A DNA stretch of 64,000 nucleotides from Eledone cirrhosa (Eukaryota; Mollusca; Cephalopoda; Octopoda; Eledonidae): positions 232,501 to 296,500 of the forward strand of contig OZ024742.1 of the NCBI GenBank assembly GCA_964016885.1, in the 5' to 3' direction. Positions 12,401 to 22,773 of this stretch are shown here, in pieces. Numbering within the stretch: the stretch's first letter is position 1; every line of letters begins with the position of its first letter. Below the pieces are notes generated by a model that ran no database searches, had not been told where the DNA came from, and saw only the letters and a list, made by a program, of their open reading frames with translations. The position numbers and the translations under genes are program-made.

Positions 12401-13930
12401 TATTATTGATGGTGGTGGTGTGTTGGTGTGGTGTTGGTGGTGTGTTGGTGGTGGTGGTGTGTTGGTGGTGGTGATGGTGTGTTGGTGGTGGTGGTGTGTT
12501 TGTGGTGGTGGTGTGTTTGTGGTGGTGGTGTGTTGTGGTGTGTTCTGGTGGGGTGGTGAGGGTGTGTTGGTGGTGGTGGTGGTGTGTTGGTGGTGGTGAT
12601 ATGTTGTTGGTGGTGGTGGTGGTGTGTTGGTGGTGATGGTGTGTTGTTGGTGGTGGTGGTGTGTTGGTGTTGGTGTGTTGGTGGTGGTGTGTTGGTGGTG
12701 GTGTGGTGGTGGTGTGTTGGTGCTGGTGGTGTGTTGGTGGTGGTGGTGTGTTGTGGTGGTGGTGTGTTGCGGTGGGGGTGTGTTGGTGGTGATGGTGTGT
12801 TGCGGTGGGGGTGTGTTGGTGGTGATGGTGTGTTGGTGGTGGTGGTGTGTTGGTGGTGGTGGTGTGTTGGTGGTGGTGGTGTGTTGGTGGTGGTGGTGTG
12901 TTGGTGGTGTGTTGGTGGTGTGTTGGTGGTGGTGGTGTGTTGGTGGTGGTGTGTTGGTGGTGGCGTGTTGGTGGTGGCATGTTTGTGATGGTGGTGTGTT
13001 GGTGGTGGTGGTGTGTTGGTGGTGGTGGTGTGTTGGTGGTGGTGTGGTGGTGTGTTGGTGGTGGTGTTGGTGTGTTGGTGGTGGTGGTGTGTTGGTGGTG
13101 GTGTTGGTGTGTTGGTGGTGGTGGTGTGTTGGTGGTGGTGGTGGTGTGTTGGTGGTGGTGGTGGAGGGGCGGATGGTGTATTGTTGGTGGTGGTGGTGTG
13201 TTGGTGGTGTTGTGTTGGTGGTGGTGCGTTGGCGGTGGTGGTGGTGTGTTGGTGGTGTGTTGGTGGTGGTGGTGTGTTGGTGGTGGTGTGGTGGTGGTGT
13301 GTTGGTGGTGGTGTGTTGGTGGTGATGTGTTGGTGGTGATGGTGTGTTGTTGGTGGTGTGTTGGTGGTGGTGTGTTGGTGGTGGTGTGTTGGTGGTGGTG
13401 TGTTGGTGGTGTTGTGTTGGTGGTGGTGTGTTGGTGTGTTGGTGGTGGTGTGTTGGTGGTGGTGTTGGTGTGTTGGTGGTGGCGTGTTGGTGATGGTGGC
13501 GTGTTGGTGATGGTGGCCTGTTGGTGATGGTGGTGTGTTGGTGGTGGTGTGTTGGTGATGGTGGTGTGTTGGTGATGGTGGTGTGTTGGTGGTGATGGTG
13601 GTGTGTTGCTGGTGTGTTGGTGGTGGTGGTGTGTTGGTGGTGGCGTGTTGGTGGTGGTGCTGGTGTGTTGGTGGTGGTGTTGGTATGTTGGTGGTGGTCA
13701 TGGTGTGTTGTTGGTGTTGGTGGTGTGTTGGTGATGTGTTGGTGGTGGTGGTGTTGGTGGTGGTGGTGTGTTGGTGGTGATGGTGTGTTGTTGGTGTTGG
13801 TGGTGTGTTGGTGATGTGTTGGTGATGTGTTGGTGTGTTGGTGGTGGTGGTGTGTCGGTGGTGTGTCGGTGTTGGTGGTGTGTTGGTGGAGTGTTGGTGG
13901 TGTGGGTGTGTTGATGGTGGTGCTGTGTTG
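9424..13930 (+). repeat. TGTTGGTGGTGG-type G/T-rich minisatellite
   Basis: About 4.5 kb of GTGTTGGTGG followed by a variable number of TGG triplets. Local subtypes include blocks of GTGTTGGTGTTGGTG (9550-9640, 9715-9800, 11340-11450) and GTTGGCGGGGGTG (10570-10600, 11895-11945). The plus strand has almost no C or A. GG pairs recur every 3 bases, so weak two-tetrad G-quadruplexes are possible. Open frames in all plus phases give W/C/V/G strings and minus gives T/H/P strings; none is a gene. Confidence 0.95.
12250..12406. other. GT/AT interruption inside the TGG array
   Basis: A GTGTGTATGTATGT-like stretch plus about 50 bp of unique AT-rich sequence (GAATATATTGATCCAGTG near 12364) splits the G-rich array in two. 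The array resumes at about 12407. Confidence 0.8.
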
Positions 13931-16900
13931 GTGGAGGGGTGTTGGGGATGGTGTGTTGGTGGTGTTGGTGTGTCGGTGGTGGGGTCGGTAGGGGGTGGAG
14001 GTGGTGGAGGTGGTGGGATCAGTAGTGGGGTGGATGTAGTGGGGTCATAGGGGGTGGAGGTGGTGGGGACAGTAGTGGGGTGGAGGTGGTGGGGTCAGTA
14101 GTGGGGTGGATGTAGTGGGCGTCAGTAGCGGGGTGGAGGTTGTGGGGACAGTAGTGGGGTGTGTGGTGGGGTCACATAGGGGGTGGAGGTGGTGGGGTCA
14201 GTTGGGGTGTTGGAGGTGGTGGGGTCTGTAGGGGGGTGGAGGTGGTGGGGTCAGTAGGGGTGTTGGAGGTGGTGGGGGTCAGTAGTGGGGTGGAGGTGGT
14301 GGGGTCAGTAGGGGTGTTGGAGGTGGTGGGGTCAGTAGGGGGTGGAGGTGGTGGGGTCAGTAGGGGTGTTGGAGGTGGTGGGGTCAGTAGGGAGTGGAGG
14401 TGGTGGGGGTCAGTAGTGGGGTGGAGGTGGTGGGGTCAGTAGGGGTGTTGGAGGTGGTGGGGTCAGTAGGGGCTGGAGGTGGTGGCGGTCAGTAGTGGGG
14501 TGGAGGTGGTGGCGGTCAGTAGTGGGGTGGAGGTGGTGGCGGTCAGTAGTGGGGTGGAGGTGGTGGGGTCAGTAGGGGTGTTGGAGGTGGTGGGGGTCAG
14601 TAGTGGGGTGGAGGTGGTGGGGTCAGTAGGGGTGTTGGAGATGTTGGGGTCAGTAGGGGGTGGAGGTGGTGGGGGTCAGTAGTGGGGTGGAGGTGGTGGG
14701 GTCAGTAGCGGGGTGGAGGTGCTGGCGTCAGTAGTGGGGTGGAGGTGGTGGGGGTCAGTAGTGGGGTGGAGGTGGTGGGGTCAGTAGCGGGGTGGAGGTG
14801 TTGGGGTCAGTAGGGGGTTGGAGATGGTGGGGGTCAGTAATGGGGTGGAGGTGCTGGGGTCAGTGGTGGGGGTCAGTAATGGGGTGGAGGTGGTGGGGTC
14901 AGTAGGGCGTGGAGGTGGTGGGGGTCAGTAGTGGGGTGGAGGTGGTGGGGACAGTAGCGGGGTGGAGGTGGTGGGGGTCAGTAAGGGGGTTGGAGATGGT
15001 GGGGACAGTAGTGGGGTGGAGGTGGTGGGGACAGTAGTGGGGTGGAGGTGGTGGCGTCAGTATCGGGGTGGAGGTGGTGGGGGTCAGTAGTGGGGTGGAG
15101 GTGGTGGGGACAGTAGCGGGGTGGAGGTGGTGGGGACAGTAGCGGGGTGGAGGTGGTGGCGGTCAGTATCGGGGTGGAGGTGGTGGGGGTCACTAGTGGG
15201 GTGGAGGTGGTGGGGACAGTAGTGGGGTGGAGGTGGTGGGGTCAGTAGTGGGGTGGAGGTGGTGGGGACAGTAGTGGGGTGGAGGTGGTGGGGACAGTAG
15301 CGGGGTGGAGGTGGTGGCGTCAGTATCGGGGTGGAGGTGGTGGGTGTCAGTAGTGGGGTGGAGGTGGTGGGGACAGTAGCGGAGTGGAGGTGGTGGGGAC
15401 AGTAGCGGGGTGGAGGTGGTGGGGTCAGTAGAGGGGGTGGAGGTGGTGGGGGTTAGTAGTGGGGTGGAGGTGGTGGGGACAGTAGTGGGGTGGAGGTGGT
15501 GGGAACAGTAGCGGGGTGGAGGTGGTGGGGACAGTAGTGGGGTGGAGGTGGTGGGGGTTAGTAGTGGGGTGGAGGTGGTGGGGACAGTAGTGGGGTGGAG
15601 GTGGTGGGAACAGTAGTGGGGTGGAGGTGGTGGGGACAGTAGTGGGGTGGAGGTGGTGGGGACAGTAGCGGGGTGGAGGTGGTGGGGACAGTAGTGGGGT
15701 GGAGGTGGTGGGGGTTAGTAGTGGGGTGGAGGTGGTGGGGACAGTAGTGGGGTGGAGGTGGTGGGGACAGTAGTGGGGTGGAGGTGGTGGGGACAGTAGC
15801 GGGGTGGAGGTGGTGGGGACAGTAGTGGGGTGGAGGTGGTGGGGACAGTAGTGGGGTGGAGGTGGTGGGGGTTAGTAGTGGGGTGGAGGTGGTGGGGACA
15901 GTAGTGGGGTGGAGGTGGTGGGGACAGTAGTGGGGTGGAGGTGGTGGGGACAGTAGCGGGGTGGAGGTGGTGGGAACAGTAGTGGGGTGGAGGTGGTGGG
16001 GACAGTAGCGGGGTGGAGGTGGTGGGGACAGTAGCGGGGTGGAGGTGGTGGGGACAGTAGCGGGGTGGAGGTGGTGGGGACAGTAGTGGAGTGGAGGTGG
16101 TGGGGGTTAGTAGCGGGGTGGAGGTGGTGGGGACAGTAGCGGGGTGGAGGTGTCGGCGACATTAGCGGGGTGGAGGCGGTGGGGTCAATAGCGGGGTGGA
16201 GGTGGTGGGGACAGTAGCGGGGTGGAGGTGTCGGCGACATTAGCGGGGTGGAGGCGGTGGGGTCAATAGCGGGGTGGAGGTGGTGGGGACAGTAGCGGGG
16301 TGGAGGTGGTGGGGACAGTAGCGGGGTGGAGGTGGTGGGGACAGTAGCGGGGTGGAGGTGGTGGGGACAGTAGCGGGGTGGAGGTGGTGGGGACAGTAGC
16401 GGGGTGGAGGTGGTGGGGACAGTAGTGGGGTGGAGGTGGTGGGGACAGTAGCGGGGTGGAGGTGGTGGGGACAGTAGCGGGGTGGAGGTGGTGGGGGTCA
16501 GTAGTGGGGTGGAGGTGGTGGGGGTCAGTAGTGGGGTGGAGGTGGTGGGGGACAGTAGTGGGGTGGAGGTGGTGGGGACAGTAGTGGGGTGGAGGTGGTG
16601 GGGACAGTAGTGGGGTGGAGGTGGTGGGGACAGTAGCGGGGTGGAGGTGGTGGGGACAGTAGCGGGGTGGAGGTGGTGGGGACAGTAGTGGGGTGGAGGT
16701 GGTGGGGACAGTAGTGGGGTGGAGGTGGTGGGGACAGTAGTGGGGTGGAGGTGGTGGGGACAGTAGCGGGGTGGAGGTGGTGGGGACAGTAGCGGGGTGG
16801 AGGTGGTGGGGACAGTAGCGGGGTGGAGGTGGTGGGGACAGTAGTGGGGTGGAGGTGGTGGGGACAGTAGCGGGGTGGAGGTGGTGGGGACAGTAGTGGG

Positions 16901-19600
16901 GTGGAGGTGGTGGGGACAGTAGCGGGATGGAGGTGGTGGGGGTCAGTAGTGGGGTGGAGGTGGTGGGGACAGTAGTGGGGTGGAGGTGGTGGGGACAGTA
17001 GTGGGGTGGAGGTGGTGGGGACAGTAGTGGGGTGGAGGTGGTGGGGGTCAGTAGTGGGGTGGAGGTGGTGGGGACAGTAGTGGGGTGGAGGTGGTGGGGA
17101 CAGTAGTGGGGTGGAGGTGGTGGGGACAGTAGTGGGGTGGAGGTGGTGGGGACAGTAGCGGGGTGGAGGTGGTGGGGACAGTAGCGGGGTGGAGGTGGTG
17201 GGGACAGTAGCGGGGTGGAGGTGGTGGGGACAGTAGTGGGGTGGAGGTGGTGGGGACAGTAGTGGGGTGGAGGTGGTGGGGACAGTAGCGGGGTGGAGGT
17301 GGTGGGGACAGTAGTGGGGTGGAGGTGGTGGGGGTCAGTAGTGGGGTGGAGGTGGTGGGGACAGTAGTGGGGTGGAGGTGGTGGGGACAGTAGTGGGGTG
17401 GAGGTGGTGGGGACAGTAGTGGGGTGGAGGTGGTGGGGACAGTAGCGGGGTGGAGGTGGTGGGGACAGTAGCGGGGTGGAGGTGGTGGGGACAGTAGTGG
17501 GGTGGAGGTGGTGGGGACAGTAGTGGGGTGGAGGTGGTGGGGACAGTAGCGGGGTGGAGGTGGTGGGGACAGTAGTGGGGTGGAGGTGGTGGGGACAGTA
17601 GCGGGGTGGAGGTGGTGGGGACAGTAGTGGGGTGGAGGTGGTGGGGACAGTAGCGGGGTGGAGGTGGTGGGGACAGTAGCGGGGTGGAGGTGGTGGGGAC
17701 AGTAGTGGGGTGGAGGTGGTGGGGACAGTAGTGGGGTGGAGGTGGTGGGGACAGTAGTGGGGTGGAGGTGGTGGGGACAGTAGCGGGGTGGAGGTGGTGG
17801 GGACAGTAGTGGGGTGGAGGTGGTGGGGACAGTAGTGGGGTGGAGGTGGTGGGGACAGTAGTGGGGTGGAGGTGGTGGGGACAGTAGCGGGGTGGAGGTG
17901 GTGGGGACAGTAGCGGGGTGGAGGTGGTGGGGACAGTAGTGGGGTGGAGGTGGTGGGGACAGTAGTGGGGTGGAGGTGGTGGGGACAGTAGCGGGGTGGA
18001 GGTGGTGGGGACAGTAGTGGGGTGGAGGTGGTGGGGACAGTAGCGGGGTGGAGGTGGTGGGGACAGTAGTGGGGTGGAGGTGGTGGGGACAGTAGCGGGG
18101 TGGAGGTGGTGGGGACAGTAGTGGGGTGGAGGTGGTGGGGACAGTAGTGGGGTGGAGGTGGTGGGGACAGTAGTGGGGTGGAGGTGGTGGGGACAGTAGT
18201 GGGGTGGAGGTGGTGGGGACAGTAGCGGGGTGGAGGTGGTGGGGACAGTAGTGGGGTGGAGGTGGTGGGGACAGTAGCGGGGTGGAGGTGGTGGGGACAG
18301 TAGTGGGGTGGAGGTGGTGGGGACAGTAGTGGGGTGGAGGTGGTGGGGACAGTAGTGGGGTGGAGGTGGTGGGGACAGTAGTGGGGTGGAGGTGGTGGGG
18401 ACAGTAGCGGGGTGGAGGTGGTGGGGACAGTAGTGGGGTGGAGGTGGTGGGGACAGTAGTGGGGTGGAGGCGGTGGGGTCAATAGCGGGGTGGAGGTGGT
18501 GGGGACAGTAGCGGGGTGGAGGTGGTGGGGACAGTAGTGGGGTGGAGGTGGTGGGGACAGTAGCGGGGTGGAGGTGGTGGGGACAGTAGTGGGGTGGAGG
18601 TGGTGGGGACAGTAGTGGGGTGGAGGTGGTGGGGACAGTAGTGGGGTGGAGGTGGTGGGGACAGTAGTGGGGTGGAGGTGGTGGGGACAGTAGTGGGGTG
18701 GAGGTGGTGGGGACAGTAGTGGGGTGGAGGCGGTGGGGTCAATAGCGGGGTGGAGGTGGTGGGGACAGTAGTGGGGTGGAGGTGGTGGGGACAGTAGTGG
18801 GGTGGAGGTGGTGGGGACAGTAGTGGGGTGGAGGTGGTGGGGACAGTAGTGGGGTGGAGGTGGTGGGGACAGTAGTGGGGTGGAGGTGGTGGGGACAGTA
18901 GTGGGGTGGAGGTGGTGGGGACAGTAGTGGGGTGGAGGTGGTGGGGACAGTAGTGGGGTGGAGGTGGTGGGGACAGTAGCGGGGTGGAGGCGGTGGGGTC
19001 AATAGCGGGGTGGAGGTGGTGGGGACAGTAGTGGGGTGGAGGTGGTGGGGACAGTAGTGGGGTGGAGGTGGTGGGGACAGTAGTGGGGTGGAGGTGGTGG
19101 GGACAGTAGTGGGGTGGAGGTGGTGGGGACAGTAGTGGGGTGGAGGTGGTGGGGACAGTAGTGGGGTGGAGGTGGTGGGGACAGTAGTGGGGTGGAGGTG
19201 GTGGGGACAGTAGTGGGGTGGAGGTGGTGGGGACAGTAGTGGGGTGGAGGTGGTGGGGACAGTAGTGGGGTGGAGGTGGTGGGGACAGTAGCGGGGTGGA
19301 GGCGGTGGGGTCAATAGCGGGGTGGAGGTGGTGGGGACAGTAGTGGGGTGGAGGTGGTGGGGACAGTAGCGGGGTGGAGGTGGTGGGGTCAGTAGGGGGG
19401 TTGGAGGTGGTGGGCGTCAGTAAGGGGGTGGAGGTGGTGGGGTCAGTAGGGGAGTTGGAGGGAGTGGAGGTGGTGGGGGTCAGTGGTGGGGTCAGTAGTG
19501 GGGTGGCGGCGACATTAGTGGGGTGAATGTGGTGGGGGTCAGTAGCGGGGTGGAGGTGGTGGGGACAGTAGCGGGGTGGAGGTGGTGGGGACAGTAGAAG
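13931..19600 (+). repeat. 26-bp GGGG-bearing minisatellite
   Basis: Over 200 units. The unit contains GGGGTGGAGGTGGTGGGG followed by ACAGTAGT or ACAGTAGC. From 13931 to about 15300 units vary in length and sequence (GGGTCAGTAG, TGTTGGAGG variants). From about 16260 to 19370 the period is a strict 26 bp. The main polymorphism is AGTAGCGGGG versus AGTAGTGGGG, a CpG/TpG difference. A rare GGCGGTGGGGTCAATAG variant recurs at 16177, 16255, 18471, 18731, 18991 and 19303, giving gaps of 78, 2216, 260, 260 and 312. Those last three gaps are 10, 10 and 12 units. Minus is open in all three phases (739 codons in one case) because 26 is not a multiple of 3, the mark of a repeat artefact. Confidence 0.97.
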
Positions 19601-19916
19601 GGGGTCAGTGGGAGTGGTTGGGGATTAGTAGGGATGGAGGGGATGTCAGTGGAGGTGGTCAGTGGTGGTGGAGGGGGGATCAGATGAGTGTGAGAGAGAT
19701 CAACTGTGTAGGAGGAAGGGAGGGTATCAGAAGTGTTTGTGTGACCAAATGTGTTTGTGTATGTGATAAGATGTGTGGGTATGTGTGTACATGTCACCAA
19801 TATGTGTGTACATGTCAAATATTGTTTAGAGATGTTTACCAGAGACACGGGGAGGGTGGAGTCATGTAAACAATACACACCACTACCCCCTACCCCCCAC
19901 CATCACCACCATCCCA
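19601..19916. other. diverged array edge and GT-rich spacer
   Basis: Decayed G-rich repeat to about 19730, then GTGTGT/ACATGT-rich sequence (19735-19830) and a short C-rich stretch (19880-19915). No gene seen. Confidence 0.6.
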
Positions 19917-21320
19917 CTACTGGTGTCGCAGCACTAGTGGTGTCACAGCACTACTGGTGTCGCAACACTACTGGTGTCGCAACACTACTGGTATCGCAGC
20001 ACTAGTGGTGTCACAGCACTACTGGTGTCGCAGCACTACTGGTGTCGCAACACTACTGGTGTCGCAACACTACTGGTGTCACAGCACTACTGGTGTCGCA
20101 ACACTACTGGTGTCGCAGCACTACTGGTGTCGCAGCACTACTGGTGTCGCAGCACTACTGGTGTCGCAACACTACTGGTGTCACAACACTACTGGTGTCG
20201 CAACACTACTGGTGTCGCAACACTACTGGTGTCGCAACACTACTGGTGTCGCAACACTACTGGTGTCGCAACACTACTGGTGTCGCAACACTACTGGTGT
20301 CGCAACACTACTGGTGTCGCAACACTACTGGTGTCGCAACACTACTGGTGTCGCAACACTACTGGTGTCGCAACACTACTGGTGTCACAGCACTACTGGT
20401 GTCGCAACACTACTGGTGTCGCAACACTACTGGTGTCGCAACACTACTGGTGTCGCAACACTACTGGTGTCGCAACACTACTGGTGTCGCAACACTACTG
20501 GTGTCGCAACACTACTGGTGTCGCAACACTACTGGTGTCGCAACACTACTGGTGTCGCAACACTACTGGTGTCGCAACACTACTGGTGTCGCAACACTAC
20601 TGGTGTCGCAACACTACTGGTGTCGCAACACTACTGGTGTCGCAACACTACTGGTGTCGCAACACTACTGGTGTCGCAACACTACTGGTGTCACAGCACT
20701 ACTGGTGTCACAACACTACTGGTGTCACAACACTACTGGTGTCGCAACACTACTGGTGTCGCAACACTACTGGTGTCGCAACACTACTGGTGTCACAGCA
20801 CTACTGGTGTCACAGCACTACTGGTGTCGCAACACTACTGGTGTCGCAACACTACTGGTGTCGCAACACTACTGGTGTCGCAACACTACTGGTGTCGCAA
20901 CACTACTGGTGTCGCAACACTACTGGTGTCGCAACACTACTGGTGTCGCAACACTACTGGTGTCACAGCACTACTGGTGTCACAGCACTACTGGTGTCGC
21001 AACACTACTGGTGTCGCAACACTACTGGTGTCGCAACACTACTGGTGTCGCAACACTACTGGTGTCGCAACACTACTGGTGTCACAGCACTACTGGTGTC
21101 GCAGCACTACTGGTGTCGCAACACTACTGGTGTCGCAACACTACTGGTGTCGCAACACTACTGGTGTCGCAACACTACTGGTGTCACAACACTACTTGTG
21201 GCCTAACACTACTGGTGTCACAACACTACTGGTGTCACAACACTACTTGTGGCCTAACACTACTGGTGTCGCAACACTACTGGTGTCACAACACTACTTG
21301 TGGCCTAACACTACTGAACT
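19917..21320. repeat. 17-bp minisatellite, about 82 units
   Basis: The unit is ACTACTGGTGTCGCAAC with variants GTCACAAC, GTCGCAGC and GTCACAGC. The period is a strict 17 bp. A variant ACTTGTGGCCTAAC appears only at the right end, at 21195, 21246 and 21297, exactly 51 bp (3 units) apart. Each unit contains GTGT-CGCA-ACAC, a short inverted repeat. All plus phases are open (463, 410 and 429 codons), as expected for a 17-bp unit lacking stops in any phase. Confidence 0.97.
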
Positions 21321-21536
21321 TGGCCGCTTGAACTACTTCCATGGATGAGAACATTTAAAAGGAAAATATATTCAGAAACAAGGAAGAACTCACAAGAAAA
21401 CATACAAGACAAAGACAAGATTGAGTAAACAGAATAAGACAATAAAGAAGAGGAGTAGAACAAATAGTCATTGAGGAGGTCACAGGAGTGTGATGAAAGA
21501 ACTTTGGCAAAATAACCTATAACCAGAAACTACTAA

Positions 21537-22204
21537 TCTATATATCTCAAACAGAGAATGCCTGTCTGTCTGTCTCCCTAAAACTCAAGAACTACCCAAC
21601 CCATTTTTTTTATTACACATGTAATACTTATGGTCGTGTGAGTGTTTTGAGCAAAAAATATTTCGAATTTTCAATGCCCTAGGGAACAAATTAGGCGCCG
21701 GTTAGCGATCTCTCTCTCTTTCTTAGTCTGTCTTTTTAGATAGATATATAGCTATAACGTCGCGCCCTTATAATATCTGTCTGTATGTCTGGCTGTCTAC
21801 ATTACAGCATTATGAAAATATTGACTTCGCTATCTGTGTGTGTATATATGTATATATATATTGTTCTCATTGCTGACGTATTATCTTCGTTTTTTCCGTT
21901 CATTACCAGGGAACGTCTTCACAAACCAAAGTATCGTCTTCCTATTTTCCTTCAGTTGCTACGTTTTTCAAAATATTTACTTCTGCGTTCACAGATTGAT
22001 TATTTTAGTTTCAGAAGATCCCCGTTAAGGGTGAAAGTAACGATTCTCTGCTTAAAATATAAACAAACGTATTTATTTCACGAAAGCACAAAATGTAGGC
22101 ACCATCCCGAGGCCGAGGTATTCCGTACTTCTCTGTACTGTTTCAGAAAGGAGGGATAAACATGCCAATCTAGAATCCCGAGGAACGCCGGGCCATTCTG
22201 CTAG
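21537..22204 (+). mobile_element. non-autonomous Helitron
   Basis: The 5' end is TCTATATATCTCAAACAGAG and the 3' end is CTAG (22201-22204). A CCCG/CGGG hairpin (22177-22180 with 22189-22192) lies 8 bp before that CTAG. The element sits between an A (21536) and a T (22205), with no target-site duplication. These are standard Helitron features: 5' TC, a subterminal hairpin, 3' CTRR and insertion between A and T. At 668 bp it has no Rep/helicase ORF, so it would need proteins supplied in trans. It carries a fragment related to the inverted repeats of PLE2 at 21871-22085. Confidence 0.85.
21871..22085 (+). repeat. PLE2-terminal-repeat-like segment inside the Helitron
   Basis: It shares, in order, GACGTATTAT, ACCAAAGTATCGTCTTCCT, ACTTCTGCGTT, CAGAAGATCCC, GTTAAGGGTGAAAG and CGATTCT with the right inverted repeat of PLE2 (60482-60690). 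It is more diverged than the two PLE2 repeats are from each other. Either the Helitron captured it, or the PLE sequence inserted and its edges decayed. Confidence 0.8.
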
Positions 22205-22231
22205 TAATAAAACTAAAGTGAAAGTCAAATA

Positions 22232-22334
22232 GAGTGTGTATGTTATTGGTAAAAATTACAACATGACCTTCCCCAAATATATATATATATAGTGTGTGTG
22301 TGTGTGTTAATAGTAAAATTGTAAACTTGACCTT

Positions 22335-22430
<96 letters not shown>

Positions 22431-22465
22431 TTATTGGTAAAATTGACATGACCTTCCACAAATAT

Positions 22466-22510
<45 letters not shown>
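22232..22510. repeat. TA and GT microsatellites within a triplicated segment
   Basis: A segment with ACATGACCTTCC or ACTTGACCTTCC is followed by a TA run, and a GT run follows the first two copies (near 22262, 22327 and 22446). TA runs lie at 22277-22292, 22340-22395 and 22471-22507. GT runs lie at 22293-22308 and 22396-22428. Confidence 0.85.
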
Positions 22511-22512
<2 letters not shown>

Positions 22513-22684
22513 TATAGTAAGGTGCATTATTGGGTGTGCAAAACGGTCCAATAAATTTGTGTTAGCAATATTAAGTTCTCCACGCATTTGTATATCTCCA
22601 ATTCCATTCAAGGGAACAGCTAGATGATGTAAAACGGAGTATTAGTATCAAAATGAAAATCCGAACACAAAATAAAATTTCCAA

Positions 22685-22773
22685 TCATTTTAATCACGAC
22701 ACATGTTTCAATAAGAGATAGATCGATCGTGAAGCCATGATTAATTATTACTGATCTCATCAGGTGAAAATGA
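22685..22773 (-). ncRNA. hammerhead ribozyme (type I-like), downstream of PLE1
   Basis: On minus the core CUGAUGA (22763-22757) is followed by a 47-nt stem II region and GAAA (22709-22706). A minimal stem III (CA-UG-UG) and the cleavage triplet end at UC, with predicted cleavage between plus positions 22698 and 22697. Stem I pairs UCAUUUU with AAAAUGA and CAC with GUG around a 3-nt bulge. Stem II is the weakest part: GAUCAG against CUUAUU with one mismatch. Hammerheads with a very short stem III are known from Penelope-like elements, and this one is on the same strand as PLE1 and about 1.7 kb beyond it. Confidence 0.65.

Noticed and set aside
9424..13930. Cys/Trp- and Gly/Val-rich proteins on plus
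   Set aside because: These are phases of a GT-rich minisatellite, with overlapping frames open simultaneously.
16263..18482. 739-codon Pro/His/Thr-rich open frame
   Set aside because: The 26-bp unit opens all three minus phases at once, which is what a stop-free repeat does by chance.
19917..21320. CRISPR-like array
   Set aside because: Units are directly adjacent with no unique spacers, and the setting is eukaryotic.
19957..21348. 463-codon open frame (VSQHYWC repeats)
   Set aside because: All three plus phases are open across the 17-bp array; no gene structure.
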